Source: Euclidia mi
Lineage: Eukaryota > Arthropoda > Insecta > Lepidoptera > Erebidae
Assembly: GCA_944739405.2 (NCBI GenBank)
Contig: OX123186.2
Location: forward strand, 40,657,551-40,721,550
DNA: 64,000 nucleotides
Direction of reading: 5' to 3'
Below the pieces are notes generated by a model. The model was given only the letters and a program-made list of their open reading frames with translations, did no database searches and had not been told where the DNA came from. The translations under genes were made by a program, and so were the position numbers. This document shows, one piece after another, positions 35,536 to 46,212 of the stretch (positions within the stretch are counted from its first letter, which is position 1; every line of letters starts with the position of its first letter).

Positions 35536-38245
35536 TTTTTTTTTTTTTTTTTTTTTTTTTATTTATTTCTTTTTAATAGTAAAAAATATAAAATGACATT
35601 ACTCTCGCCAAGCTACAACAGCTTGTTGGCGAGATACGCTCGTTGACATATGAATTTAAATAAAACTAAATTAAAATATTAAAATATAAAAAGTACAACA
35701 CCTTAAAATTAATTAATTAAATTAACATAAGTACTTAATGTTTCGTTAGTTATTATACTAAACCCTACTTACATAATCTATTGTATCTCGGGAATGGACC
35801 TCGCTAATAGTATTGTCACATTCACCGAGCATCATAGCCTTCAGCTTTAGTTTTAATCGGGTTTTACATAAGTTAGGTTGTGTTCTTAACAGTTCTATTT
35901 TATTAAAAATTTTTGGCACCAGATACATGTTCATTCTCGCTCCGTAATAATTATTAGCCCTTGGCTGAAACAGCTTTCCTTTTGTTACATTTCTTGTATG
36001 GTGTGGATTATCAGTTTTACTTTTATACTTGTCTGTATAATAATATTCTGTGGCTATTAAGAAATCTACTTTTACATCAACTGGCAATATTTTACATATT
36101 GGGTACAATTTTTCATAGTCTTTGTTACACATTGTTTTTACTTTTTTACTTACTAAGTATTTAATTAGTCTTGTTTGTATACTTTGAATTTGCCTGATAT
36201 ATGTTAAGAATGTGCGTCCATACACACTAAGACCGTAACTCAGTACTGAGTCAGCAAGGGCATAATAAATAATTAACATTGTGCGCTTGTTGATGACATT
36301 GTTAAGTTGGAACAGTTTGCCTAGCACAGATCTAAGCCTATTACTTACCTCATCAACATGCGGTTTCCAGTTGAAATTTCTATCCACAGTTAATCCCAGA
36401 TATCTAAATGTATCAACTAATTCTATGCGTGTACAGTTGCAATTTATTTTATTTATATGTAAACATTCATATGTGTGACCTATTATTGTTATATCTTCCA
36501 TCTTAATGGACTTAGCACGCTGATTGTACGGTGAGTGTATATGCATTAACTTTGTTTTATTTATATTGAGTATAATACCGTTGTCATGTGCCCACTGTGT
36601 AATGCGTTCAAAGTCACTTTGGATATTCTTTTGAGCCTCAGGCAGATCTTTAGATGCACACAGTAAGCACATGTCGTCAGCGTACATATACACCTGGCAC
36701 CCCTTAACTACATTAGATACGCTGTTCACATGCATTATATAGCCTACGGGACCAAACACTGAGCCGGTCGGCACACCCAAATCAACGAGCGCCTCATCTC
36801 CCGCGACTCCATTGACTACTGTACGGATCTTTCTATTGGAGAGATAGTTCCTAAACCAATCATTGGTTGGCCCTCGGATTCCGCACTCGTCCATTGCCTG
36901 CAGTAGCACATTATGGTCCAAGGTATCGAAGGCTTTTTTAAAGTCTATAAAGAGTGCAATAAGCTGTTTACCTGAGTTGAGACTCTCGTTGACATGGTCC
37001 GCAAACCGGCTCAGTGCTGTCGCCGTGCTGCGTCCCTTCCTGAAGCCGTGCTGCGCGTCTGATAACAGGTTATGATTCTCCAAGAATTTGTTTACCTGAC
37101 CGACTATTACTTTTTCAACAATTTTGTCCAACACAGGCAATATAGCGATAGGTCTATAATTTACATAATCTAGATGGTTCCCAGACTTATAAATGGGTCG
37201 GATAATGGCATATTTTAATTGCTCGGGATAGGCATTCTGACATATACACATATTGATAAAATTTGCCAAGATCGGGCTTAATGTTTTACATAAATACTTT
37301 ATATCTTGCACTCTTATTTTGTCTATTCCAGCTGATTTTCCAAAAGATAAAGTATTTATAATTTTTTCGATATCTAATGAACTAACTTTTTTAAATCTAA
37401 AACTGACCAAACTCGGTTTAATATATTCATTCCTATCCAAAAATGTTGTGTTACAGTAGTGCTTAATGTTTTTTATTTCATTTGTAAATGTTCTAGCGAA
37501 ATTAGTACAGATAGTAGGTATATTGTCGTGCTTACCCATATATCTTAATATTACGTTGTCTAAGTTTGGTTTTTCCCGTCCCAACCACGAATTTATTTTT
37601 GCCCATATTTTTCTGTAATCACCGTTACACTTTTGAATTTCCGACTGCCTATATTTACGCTTAGCTTCTATCACTAATTTGTTAACTTTGTTTCTAAATC
37701 TTGTGTACTCGAGACGCTTATTCATATCTTTAGGTGACTGTTTCCACGTTCTAAATAAATTATCTCTTTGGCTTAACATATTAAATAAATACCTATCTAC
37801 CCATGGCTGCGTTTGACGCTTATTACACACCGGCACTATAATAGTACTCTGATTATATATTGCATTAAAAATCGTAACTATAGTTTCATAAATTACCAAA
37901 GGACACGTAATTGACAACAGTTGTGACCAATCGTACTCGTCAAGTTTTTGTCTAACAATTTTATCACTTATCACTTCCCGCACCATATTGTTTCTGTTTT
38001 GTTTGTTTACATTTATGCCCTTATGCAAATCCACCAACACGCCAACCGCATGATGATCCGATATATACGACTCGAGCACGTAGGCCGCGGCAGTCGCGTT
38101 CCGTCCCTCTCGCACCCACGCGTGGTCAAGACATGACGTCTCGCTCTGTCCGTTGACGATCGCCTCGCGCGTTACTTCGGTTCTAGGAATTGCACAGCTT
38201 AGGCCGTATGCAGACAAGGCGTTTTTGTATCTTGATATAACTGAA
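35536..38245 (-). mobile_element. 5'-truncated LINE with poly(A) tail, nested in the LTR element
   Basis: The plus-strand T run at 35,536-35,570 (35 bases) is the poly(A) tail of a minus-strand LINE whose ORF starts in the end of its endonuclease near 38,240. It lies inside the LTR pair and is therefore younger than that element. No target duplication was recognised. Confidence 0.8.
35758..38217 (-). CDS. LINE ORF2: endonuclease tail plus reverse transcriptase (CR1/Daphne/L2-like)
   Basis: An uninterrupted frame of about 819 codons. The reading continues a little upstream of 38,217 without an ATG, so the true start has been truncated away. The N-terminus ends an AP endonuclease (CLDHAWVREG, ISDHHAVGVLVD). 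The RT follows: DYVNYRPIAILPVLDKIVEK, AQHGFRKGRSTATAL, ALFIDFKKAFDTLDH, VPTGSVFGP (T in place of the usual Q of VPQGS) and the catalytic YMYADDMCLLC, then ININKTKLM and FRYLGLTVD. The C-terminal part to 35,758 is the usual RT thumb and connection. Lack of internal stops suggests recent insertion. The clade is by motif style only. Confidence 0.85.
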   Translation of the reverse strand: MSAYGLSCAIPRTEVTREAIVNGQSETSCLDHAWVREGRNATAAAYVLESYISDHHAVGVLVDLHKGINVNKQNRNNMVREVISDKIVRQKLDEYDWSQLLSITCPLVIYETIVTIFNAIYNQSTIIVPVCNKRQTQPWVDRYLFNMLSQRDNLFRTWKQSPKDMNKRLEYTRFRNKVNKLVIEAKRKYRQSEIQKCNGDYRKIWAKINSWLGREKPNLDNVILRYMGKHDNIPTICTNFARTFTNEIKNIKHYCNTTFLDRNEYIKPSLVSFRFKKVSSLDIEKIINTLSFGKSAGIDKIRVQDIKYLCKTLSPILANFINMCICQNAYPEQLKYAIIRPIYKSGNHLDYVNYRPIAILPVLDKIVEKVIVGQVNKFLENHNLLSDAQHGFRKGRSTATALSRFADHVNESLNSGKQLIALFIDFKKAFDTLDHNVLLQAMDECGIRGPTNDWFRNYLSNRKIRTVVNGVAGDEALVDLGVPTGSVFGPVGYIMHVNSVSNVVKGCQVYMYADDMCLLCASKDLPEAQKNIQSDFERITQWAHDNGIILNINKTKLMHIHSPYNQRAKSIKMEDITIIGHTYECLHINKINCNCTRIELVDTFRYLGLTVDRNFNWKPHVDEVSNRLRSVLGKLFQLNNVINKRTMLIIYYALADSVLSYGLSVYGRTFLTYIRQIQSIQTRLIKYLVSKKVKTMCNKDYEKLYPICKILPVDVKVDFLIATEYYYTDKYKSKTDNPHHTRNVTKGKLFQPRANNYYGARMNMYLVPKIFNKIELLRTQPNLCKTRLKLKLKAMMLGECDNTISEVHSRDTIDYVSRV

Positions 38246-38249
38246 GTCT

Positions 38250-40780
38250 ACCTATAACCACTTAAAATAATGTGCACGTTCCTACAAATCTACTAACTTT
38301 TTACAATATCTTATGCCTGGCCAAATCACAGAATAAATTAGTAAGCATTGTACGTAAACAACATGGCAGACGTAAGAAAATATGCGTTGTAAGGCAATAT
38401 TCCATTCAAGTGTGATTTTAATTTCAGGCAATAAGTACCTAGTACATTTGTAATTAGTTAAGTACCTATCACATATTATTATGTATCTTGGTAACGGCGC
38501 ATCCTAGCTCGAAAATAACCATATTTTTGACCCCCTTTTATAAACCCCACACATATTCTCCGTAATATCATAGCCCAGTCACCCATCCATAAAATGACCG
38601 TGATGTCTATTGCTTTACCTTAACGCAATTTGCACGAAACAAATCTGCAAAATACTTCATATCGATAACATAGGCTCTGCAAGCTGATCCCATGGTTGTC
38701 CGTCCATTAAACCACCCCTATGTCAATCGCTATATTTTAACATGGTTTGTACGATAACGGTATCTGAAAAATGCTTTGTATTCTTACCCGCCTTCCACGA
38801 CACCTGCGGGATGAAATAAGTGCTGACTGACACTTTGTATGCAAATCTGTCACCGCACGAAAAATGCAAACTGTTTCATAATCATTATTTATCGTTAATT
38901 TTTGTAGTAATAAACTAGATATTTGCCTGTTTCCCACGGTTTCACCCGCGTCCTGAGGGAACTACTTCGAGTACCCGGTTAATTTGTACTTTTGTAGCCT
39001 AAGTTACTCCTTGGTACAACAGCTATCCGCCAGTCAACGTCTCGTCAAAATCGATCCAGCCGTTCCAGAGATTAGTGAAAACAAACAGACAGACAAAAAT
39101 GGTAAAAATGTCATTTCGGTATATGTATCAAGTATACATCCATATGCATTTAAAAAAAGCTATTATTTTAATATTACAAACAGACACTCCAATTTTATTT
39201 GTGTATAGATGTATTTATATGTATAGATAAGTGATTTACACTATAATATTCATGTAGCGCAGCAATTGTAATATTTTTCTAAAATAAATAGACATTGTTT
39301 GAATAAGTAGGTATTTTTTACATGTGGCAGCCCTAGCCTCCTTACCCTTGTTTAGACGTTGTCGGCTTTTTCTACGAGATCAAAGGCGTCAAACTACTGT
39401 ATGTCTTTTTATACTGTGCTACCACGCTACGCGTTCCCGAGATCTGCCCTCTTCCGCGTCTTAAGACTGACTGTCCCCGTCAAACACCACCACTACCACG
39501 TCACGCTGTCGTGGGACCCGACTAGCTCTGCCTTCTAAGACCCGACCGTCCAGTCAAACACAACCAACGCAACGCCTCTCGAATCCTTGCTACCTGACAA
39601 GGTCCGTTTCTTATCGTTGATCCCTTTTTTATGATTCTCAACTACACCGCATGTGAAATGTGAACACTACAGTGCCAATATTTTCTCACATTTCATGCCT
39701 ATTTTTTTACTTATATGCCTGTCACATAACTCTTATAAATTTGTCAAACTCTTGGGATTTATGAGTTTACTAATTGCATAACATTGGCGCCAGCATAGCG
39801 ATAAGACAAACACATGTGGAAACAAGTATGCGACCTAAGGACTATATATTATTATTTAATTTGGTGTAGCCAGTAACACCATTACATTTCCCCCTCTGAA
39901 AATCAGACGCGTAGACTAAGTCATAGCGTATGAGCTTTCACTAAAGATACAATAGCATATGTAGTAGAGTACGTCAGTTAAAACTGCATCTTGTTTTCCG
40001 CCATTAACTGCCGGCATATATCATACAACTTTCAATAAATAGCCACTGCGTCAATACCACTTATCCTAACTTATAGTTAAATGACAATAATTACACTACT
40101 ATACTCTTGCTAAGGTCGCCCTGTACGATACACTAACTAACTAACTAACTATACTTCAGCCATCTCCATATTATGTCAACATTGATGCTTATGAGAATCT
40201 TACAGCAATTGTTGCCTCAACTGTGTCTAATCAAATACGAACGTCGTGCTTTGTCTATGAGAAATTATCAAAACTCTAATCCATTTGTATACTACTTCTC
40301 CTCACACCTAAACTTCTTATTAGAACAAGCGCACATAACCAAGATCACCAGTTGCCCGTAACCTATGTTTTCCAATAAGCCAAATGGCGTATTAGCAATA
40401 AATTCTCAAAATAGTAGTACAATCTATAAGACATCCTGTCCATGCTTAGAATGGAAGTGTACATACCAGATGTCTTCTTGATAAACGGGCAGCGTGGTAT
40501 GATCAAGGTTCCTGATTCGCCATTCTCACTCGTCGAAATCGGGTTCGGTAGCGGGTGTAGATAGCGTCAGGTAGCACTGGCTGAAATAGTTCGCACACAC
40601 TCGTATAAGACACTGGTCTTATCAAAATTGACAGACAAGATTGAGATTGCAATAGTTTTATATAATGAGCTAAATAGTCGTAAACAATAATATAGTGCAG
40701 CAGTCGGTTTCCCCAGACGATAGCTCAACAGTCCCTACAACTAACAATTCTCAACTCGGTCCCACATAGGAATTATTCCC
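38250..40780. other. Interior of the LTR element, no gene
   Basis: It contains a dispersed-repeat stretch around 38,930-39,185 (TTTCACCCGCGTCCTGAGGG; ATCGATCCAGCCGTTCCAGA; AAACAGACAGAC) of a kind common in insects, and a CGACT/ACCAC-rich stretch at 39,400-39,620. No coding seen. Confidence 0.45.
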
Positions 40781-40794
40781 ATTTAGCTGGAAAT

Positions 40795-42415
40795 TGTACG
40801 CGCGGGGATCGAACCCACAACGTCCGGCGAGATGGCCGCTCCAATCCTTTCTTCATTCGGATCATCAAGCGTATCGACATGATATCTGGTTCATTATTAA
40901 GGCTCTGATTTTAGTTAACATAAATAACAACTACGATTATTACTCGTGCAGTTGGATGCAGTTGCCAAATATACTATGTCATAAAGATAAGTTCTATATA
41001 ACTTAAACCTTCGTTTAATATAGTATATCTGAGAGTTCAGATCAGAGGGACTTGCTTGAAGGTACTCAATGTTCGCGTTTATATTTAGTAAAGATAAAAG
41101 AACTTAGCTCTGTGTAAATGATCCGATGTGAGATATGTCCTTCGACGCATACTGCAACTGTCTTGCACTTACTGGAAAGCCGCTGCTTTGTACTCACAGC
41201 TTCACGGACGCAACAACATGTGCGGTAGTTGATGTAAAAGGTGACGCTGGGTGCTGGAATTTTAAATGAAATGGCACGAGTATCAAACTTCTAAGATAAG
41301 TCACTTGATATAAGACTGGTGTTTAAGTGCTAAATACAACTAACAGATGCTTAGATGGTGGCACGGGCATCACCAACGATTATTTCTCGGTACGGATGCA
41401 TTTGCATGAGTATAGCAACAAAATATTAAGTATTTTTATTTGAACACCAGAACCAAGTTAGCTGCTTAGGAATATTACTCGATAGGGCTAAATTATGCAC
41501 ATGAGTCAGGTATGTATCGAGACCTTGTTAGTATACTGCTTACACACCTCTCGAATCTCATGAGAAATATGAACTCAATGTCAAGCTCTAAGCAAACCTG
41601 AGGCTCGAACCCTGGTACATTGAGCGCTCTTAAAAGGTATGTGTACATCCCAACCATTACAAATAGATCATTGCCACTGGCAATCACAGTGTAACACAGA
41701 TGAATAAGTATTATAAATACTCAGCTAAACCTAAATCTGAGATGGCTTAAACTGTAACAGTTACGTTTAATACTGATGTTTAGAATTAACACGTGTAGAA
41801 TATCTATTTCATATGACGCACGGTGGCAATCGAACCCACCCTAAAGACGGCACAAATTACTTACAAAAGCCCTTACGTTTCTCAAAACAATGCGCCACAT
41901 GTGCAATCATATCTTAACAAAGTAGCCCATCCTGTCCTTTTCACGTGCGCGTTGGGGCGTTTGGACAAAGCACATCAATAATACAAAAGAACAATAGTTC
42001 CTTTCCAGCCTTCTTTCTCTTAACTAATAAACATCTAAAATGTGTTTCCTTTCTTTGTTTTATCCCTTTTTTTTCACACGCTGGCATTTGGAAACAAAAT
42101 GTGCCAGATGTCGGCTTATTGCATTGCCTTTCTAGTTTGGGCAACAATTTTAAAACAAAACATTTTAAAATAATGGTCACTAAACCCAGCTCCAGACGCA
42201 CATTATCGGCGAAGTATTAATTCCTGCTATAATAACAACAATTAACAAAATAGTTTCGTGTTCAACAATAGTGTGCATTCTTTTTATGTTTGGGAATCGA
42301 ACCCAAAATATTTAAAATCACATTGTACGACTTCTATAAAGACGACGCCGATCATTAGGTACATGAGTATAATATCCGCCGACTTTCACCAATGCTCAGA
42401 AATCGAACCTAGAGC
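40795..42415 (-). repeat. Five dispersed T-arm/B-box-like motifs
   Basis: Minus-strand pol III B-box-like motifs lie near 40,806 (GTGGGTTCGATCCCCGC), 41,602 (GGGTTCGAGCC), 41,827 (GGTGGGTTCGATTGCCACC), 42,291 (TTTGGGTTCGATTCCCAAA) and 42,400 (AGGTTCGATTTCT). Several form tRNA-like T stems with 7-nt loops. Complete cloverleaves are not evident. All point the same way as the LTR element. Confidence 0.6.
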
Positions 42416-42449
42416 TTTTATAAAGTATACCAAAATACTGCAATAGACA

Positions 42450-43250
42450 AATATTACCCTTATCTACTTACTAACACGTTAGAAAACTAAGTTTACAGAG
42501 GCTCAAGCACGAAATATTTGCGAATTTGATAAGTACACGTATCGAGTCCTCGATAACAGAATTATAGCAGCCAGCACCAACCAATTTTGACATCTATCGT
42601 TTACTCGATGGCTTTACATTAGTATCGTAACGGTATCGTACATAGGGATGTGGCCATGTGAGCTAAATGACCGTCTTATTGAATGAATGGTACGTTCCAA
42701 ACTAGGTGAAATAGTTAATATTTATAAAATTTATATTGTAAAAACTCTTTTGTAGAAAACATAAAAAATATTTTATGGTTTCCGAATGTCCTTTCTTGTC
42801 ATTGTCAGATGACGGACTTGTGTCATTAACACAGAGTACCTTTTTATTCATTAAATAAAAATCTAGTAAATCAAAATACGAGTAATTAAATCATTGGCAC
42901 ATTGTAATATAAAGAATTAGGTAAATACTGTTATAGAAGGTGTTCGTGATACATTATTTTATGTTGGTTAAACTGCGTGAATACTACAATATAACGTGTT
43001 CAACGAAAAGTTTATAATAATATAAGTTTACAAGTTTCATTGTTGTTGGAACACCTTATAAATGTATGATGTCTAAAGAAGATTTCGGTTACTAGTATAG
43101 CTAAGAAGCATGAAGGTTTATACAGAAGCTAATAAAGTGGACCAGTGTTATGTACCTGACATTCAAAGCCTATTTTTATAAGAATATTTAGTTGAAAATA
43201 AAATAATGGTTATTGTTGTATTGGTGTTTTTCATTTATTACTACAGCTTA
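42450..43250. other. Interior of the LTR element, no gene
   Basis: AT-rich; nothing identified. Confidence 0.5.
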
Positions 43251-43255
43251 ATAAG

Positions 43256-43416
43256 ATTAAGGCCTACCTCACATTGGGCGTCAGCGTTACTCGAGCGTAC
43301 ACTCAGCGTGCGCTCGGCGTTCACTCTGTAGTACAAAGTGAATGCCGGGCTCACGCCGAACGGACGCCGAGCGTATGCTCCAGGAACGCTCATGACCAAT
43401 GTGAGGGAGGCCTAAT
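43256..43416. mobile_element. Fold-back MITE of about 160 bp
   Basis: Termini AGGCCTACCTCACATTGG and CCAATGTGAGGGAGGCCT are inverted repeats with one mismatch. The GC-rich interior (CGCTCGGCGTTCAC, CGGACGCCGAGCG) folds on itself too, so almost the whole unit is a hairpin. The adjoining TTA...TAA may reflect a TA or TTA target. It contrasts sharply in base composition with its neighbours. Confidence 0.7.
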
Positions 43417-43867
43417 AGATAGCTATCTTATCACATGTCTTCTGAATAAAGCGTTCGTTTTTATTGATATTCAGTCATATCCGAGAGGGCTAGGTAAGAC
43501 GCTGATATAAGACTCACGAATTATTTACGGCAGATACTCGTCCGTCACCTAAATTTTATTATTATACTCGCTGTGCCCGCATATTATTACTTCAAATAAG
43601 AGGGTTTTAAAACAATCTTACAAACCCAATTTTACCCCCTTGAAGATACTATATGAAAATCCTTCCTAAGTGTTGTAAAAGAATCCGCGGTCCAAATTGT
43701 ATGTTTCTATCTTCAGCGTGTGATTATATGTTAGTCAGGATAAGTTTTTTTATAGTTGTAGAGTAGAGCACCTACTTAATTGTAGAGTAGAATACGCAGG
43801 AGTGTTAAAAGAGTCTCTAAATAACATCCTATGTTCATATTAGAAAATTGATATGATGTCGATGTCG

Positions 43868-43923
43868 ATTGGTACTTTGTTTTTCGTATATAGATAATTA
43901 TATACGAAAAACAAAGTACCAAT
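43868..43923. repeat. Perfect 25-bp inverted repeat
   Basis: Arms 43,868-43,892 and 43,899-43,923 are exact reverse complements around GATAAT. It is one of the longest perfect hairpins in the window; no transposon terminus is attached. Confidence 0.9.
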
Positions 43924-44619
43924 TTTCACACTTATTTTTACATGCTCGCAACCAATATATGGGGTTATTTACTACATATTTAAAGTGGCGAAATTTGCGT
44001 GTTTGCTTCTTTATTGTGTCAATAATCAGGTTCTACATTCAAAAGGAACTCATAAAATATGAAACTACATAAATATTCATCATAAAAAGGCTCAAAACGT
44101 ATAATTACGATACATTTATATGTTTCGAATCTTTTCTCACCAAGAAATTCTAGGTGAAAATTGTTTCGACACAATGACATTAGATTTACATTAGGTTTAC
44201 TTTGCTTATGTCAAATCAGGAGTTCGTGCTGCCGTTTTTTGCTTATTTGTTAGAAAACTCGATACATTTACATGACATTTACGCAGGATTGTCGTCGAAA
44301 GTAGTTTGTGCTGCCAATATTAGTTGCATCTTACGCACGATAGAGGCGCTGTACATTTGCCATACAAATTTTGACATTTACGATACGAATACTTTCTCGA
44401 TAGTTTTTCGTGCTAGGGCCTCTGATATATGACCTAAGAATAATCCTTTTCTCAATTATAGCTCGTATACACGTCATCAATAAATAACCATATGCATTAT
44501 GTAAGAATCTCAAATTAACCAATATAATAAACTAATAGATGCTTATCCAAGGAACGCGCATGCATAAGATAGATATTATTACTAGATTTCGTAATTTAAT
44601 ATGTTTGTTGACACCAATT

Positions 44620-45032
44620 TGAAACATCGATCGTAGCAACAGGAATCGAACCCGCTATTTCAGTAAGTTTGTTGAAAACATCTCAAAATATCGTAGCAAC
44701 AGGAGTCGAACCCGCTATTTCATTAAGTTTGTTGAAACTATTTCAAAATATCGTAGCAACAGGAATCGAACCCGCTGTTTAAGTAAATTTGTTAAAAACA
44801 ATTCAAAATATCGTAGCAACAGGAGTCGAACCCGCTATTTTAGTAAGTTTGTTGAAACCATTTCAAAATATCGTAGCAACAGAAATCGAACCCGCTATTT
44901 CAGTAAATTTGTTAAAAACAATTCAAAATATCGTAGCAACAGGAGTCGAACCCGCTATTTTAGTAAGTTTGTTGAAAACATTTCAAAATATCATAGCAAC
45001 AGGAGTCGAACCTGCTATTTCAGTACGTTAGT
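44620..45032 (-). repeat. 60-bp tandem array, each unit with a B-box-like T-arm
   Basis: Seven units with exact 60-bp spacing (motifs starting 44,641, 44,701, 44,761, 44,821, 44,881, 44,941 and 45,001). Each minus-strand unit contains GCGGGTTCGATTCCTGTTGC (or GACTCC), i.e. a T-stem with TTCGATT loop and a B box. The rest of the unit is AT-rich. Since 60 is divisible by 3, a chance ORF runs through the array. Confidence 0.9.
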
Positions 45033-45099
45033 ATAATAAATTCCTGTCCCGCAACTCCAACAAAATATTATACATTATTTATCCTTAAATAATTCCCTC

Positions 45100-45987
45100 T
45101 TATTATATACAGTTATCGAACACGCTATTTATTAAACGGTGACTAGTTTGTTGACGTTGCACAACAATATATATGTAGTTATCGTCACAGACATTGCTCA
45201 GGAGTCTAACCTGATTTAACTACACCTAGGTGTTCCACGGAATATTCTGGTGTGCATTATACATTAATCTCAAGCCATCTTAATATCCTACACCAGATTT
45301 CCTTTAAAAATAATCAATATAATATAAAATCCTTCTCTTTCCTTATCTAAAATTAGTTATAACCATCGCTAGTCCGCATCACGAATCGGACTTGAACAGC
45401 GAACCTGATACGCAAGCGTTTGTAACCAACAATATGCTATATTATCGAGAGTTGAACTCGAGATATTTAAACTTGATACTTTAGCGCTTCGTGTAAAGCA
45501 TATTCTGTAGCCAATAATATAACCACTGTCAAGACTCGAACTTGACATACAATAACTGATACGTATGAGCTTTATGTAAAGCGTTTGAATCTATGTAGTC
45601 AATTATATGTTTATTTTCAGGATACAGCGATGTTATAAGAGGAACCAAAGTGCTATTAAAATAAATAACACGCTCGAGAGGGCCCCCCCTCCGATTATTA
45701 AATATTAAGATGATTGCCGCGCTTTATGGAAAGCATTTCTATGTACCCTATAATATAACCACTGTCGAGACTCGAACTCGACATACAGTATAAATGACAC
45801 GCATGAGCAGCATTTATATAAAGCGTTTCAACATATGTAGTCAGTAATATGTTTACTTTCAAGATACAGCGATATTATAAGAGGAACAACAATGCCATAA
45901 AAATAAATAACACATGTCAAAGTGTGGCACTTAGGTGCAATATCGCCCCCCTCGGACTATTAAATATTGAGATAATTGCCGTGACTT
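45100..45987 (-). repeat. tRNA-like modules, partly a 236-bp tandem duplication
   Basis: Minus-strand T-arm-like stems lie at 45,764-45,782 (GTCGAGTTCGAGTCTCGAC), 45,528-45,546, 45,446-45,462, about 45,389-45,397 and 45,198-45,214 (TCAGGTTAGACTCCTGA), with a partial one near 45,116. Upstream of several are a repeated TATTATTGGCTACA-type segment and a GCTTTACATAAAGC-type hairpin. Together these give an order like D arm, anticodon arm, T arm. The two largest units are a 236-bp direct duplication (45,521 and 45,757 in register). Confidence 0.65.
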
Positions 45988-46174
45988 AAATATTATTTCG
46001 TCTTTCTGAAATGAACATGATCGTCTGTCGATTAATGAATAACAAGTTGTGCCTAATTAGTTCGATATTTTCCTATGTTGTGTACTGTTATTTCTCTATG
46101 CTGTGTTTGTATTTTTCTACGTTGTGTTTGTGTAGTAACTCTGTAGTTCTTTCTCGTTGTTCTGAAGTGAATCA

Positions 46175-46212
46175 GAACATTTTATGACGAGAATCCTGGT
46201 CACGGCACCAAA
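46175..46212 (-). promoter_or_regulatory. Probable primer-binding site of the LTR element
   Basis: On the minus strand, TTTGGTGCCGTGACCAGGAT begins directly after the LTR end (GGATTCCGTTACA). TGG next to an LTR is the expected start of a site complementary to a tRNA 3' CCA end. The tRNA is not identified. Confidence 0.55.

Noticed and set aside
40795..42415. Functional tRNA genes
   Set aside because: B-box arms are good, but acceptor, D and anticodon arms do not form credible full cloverleaves by eye.
44789..45031. An 80-codon plus-strand ORF with a repeated peptide
   Set aside because: It is a by-product of the 60-bp tandem array, whose period is divisible by three; there is no independent coding sign.
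44620..45032. CRISPR array
   Set aside because: The period is fixed at 60 bp with no variable spacers of uniform length, and the DNA is eukaryotic.
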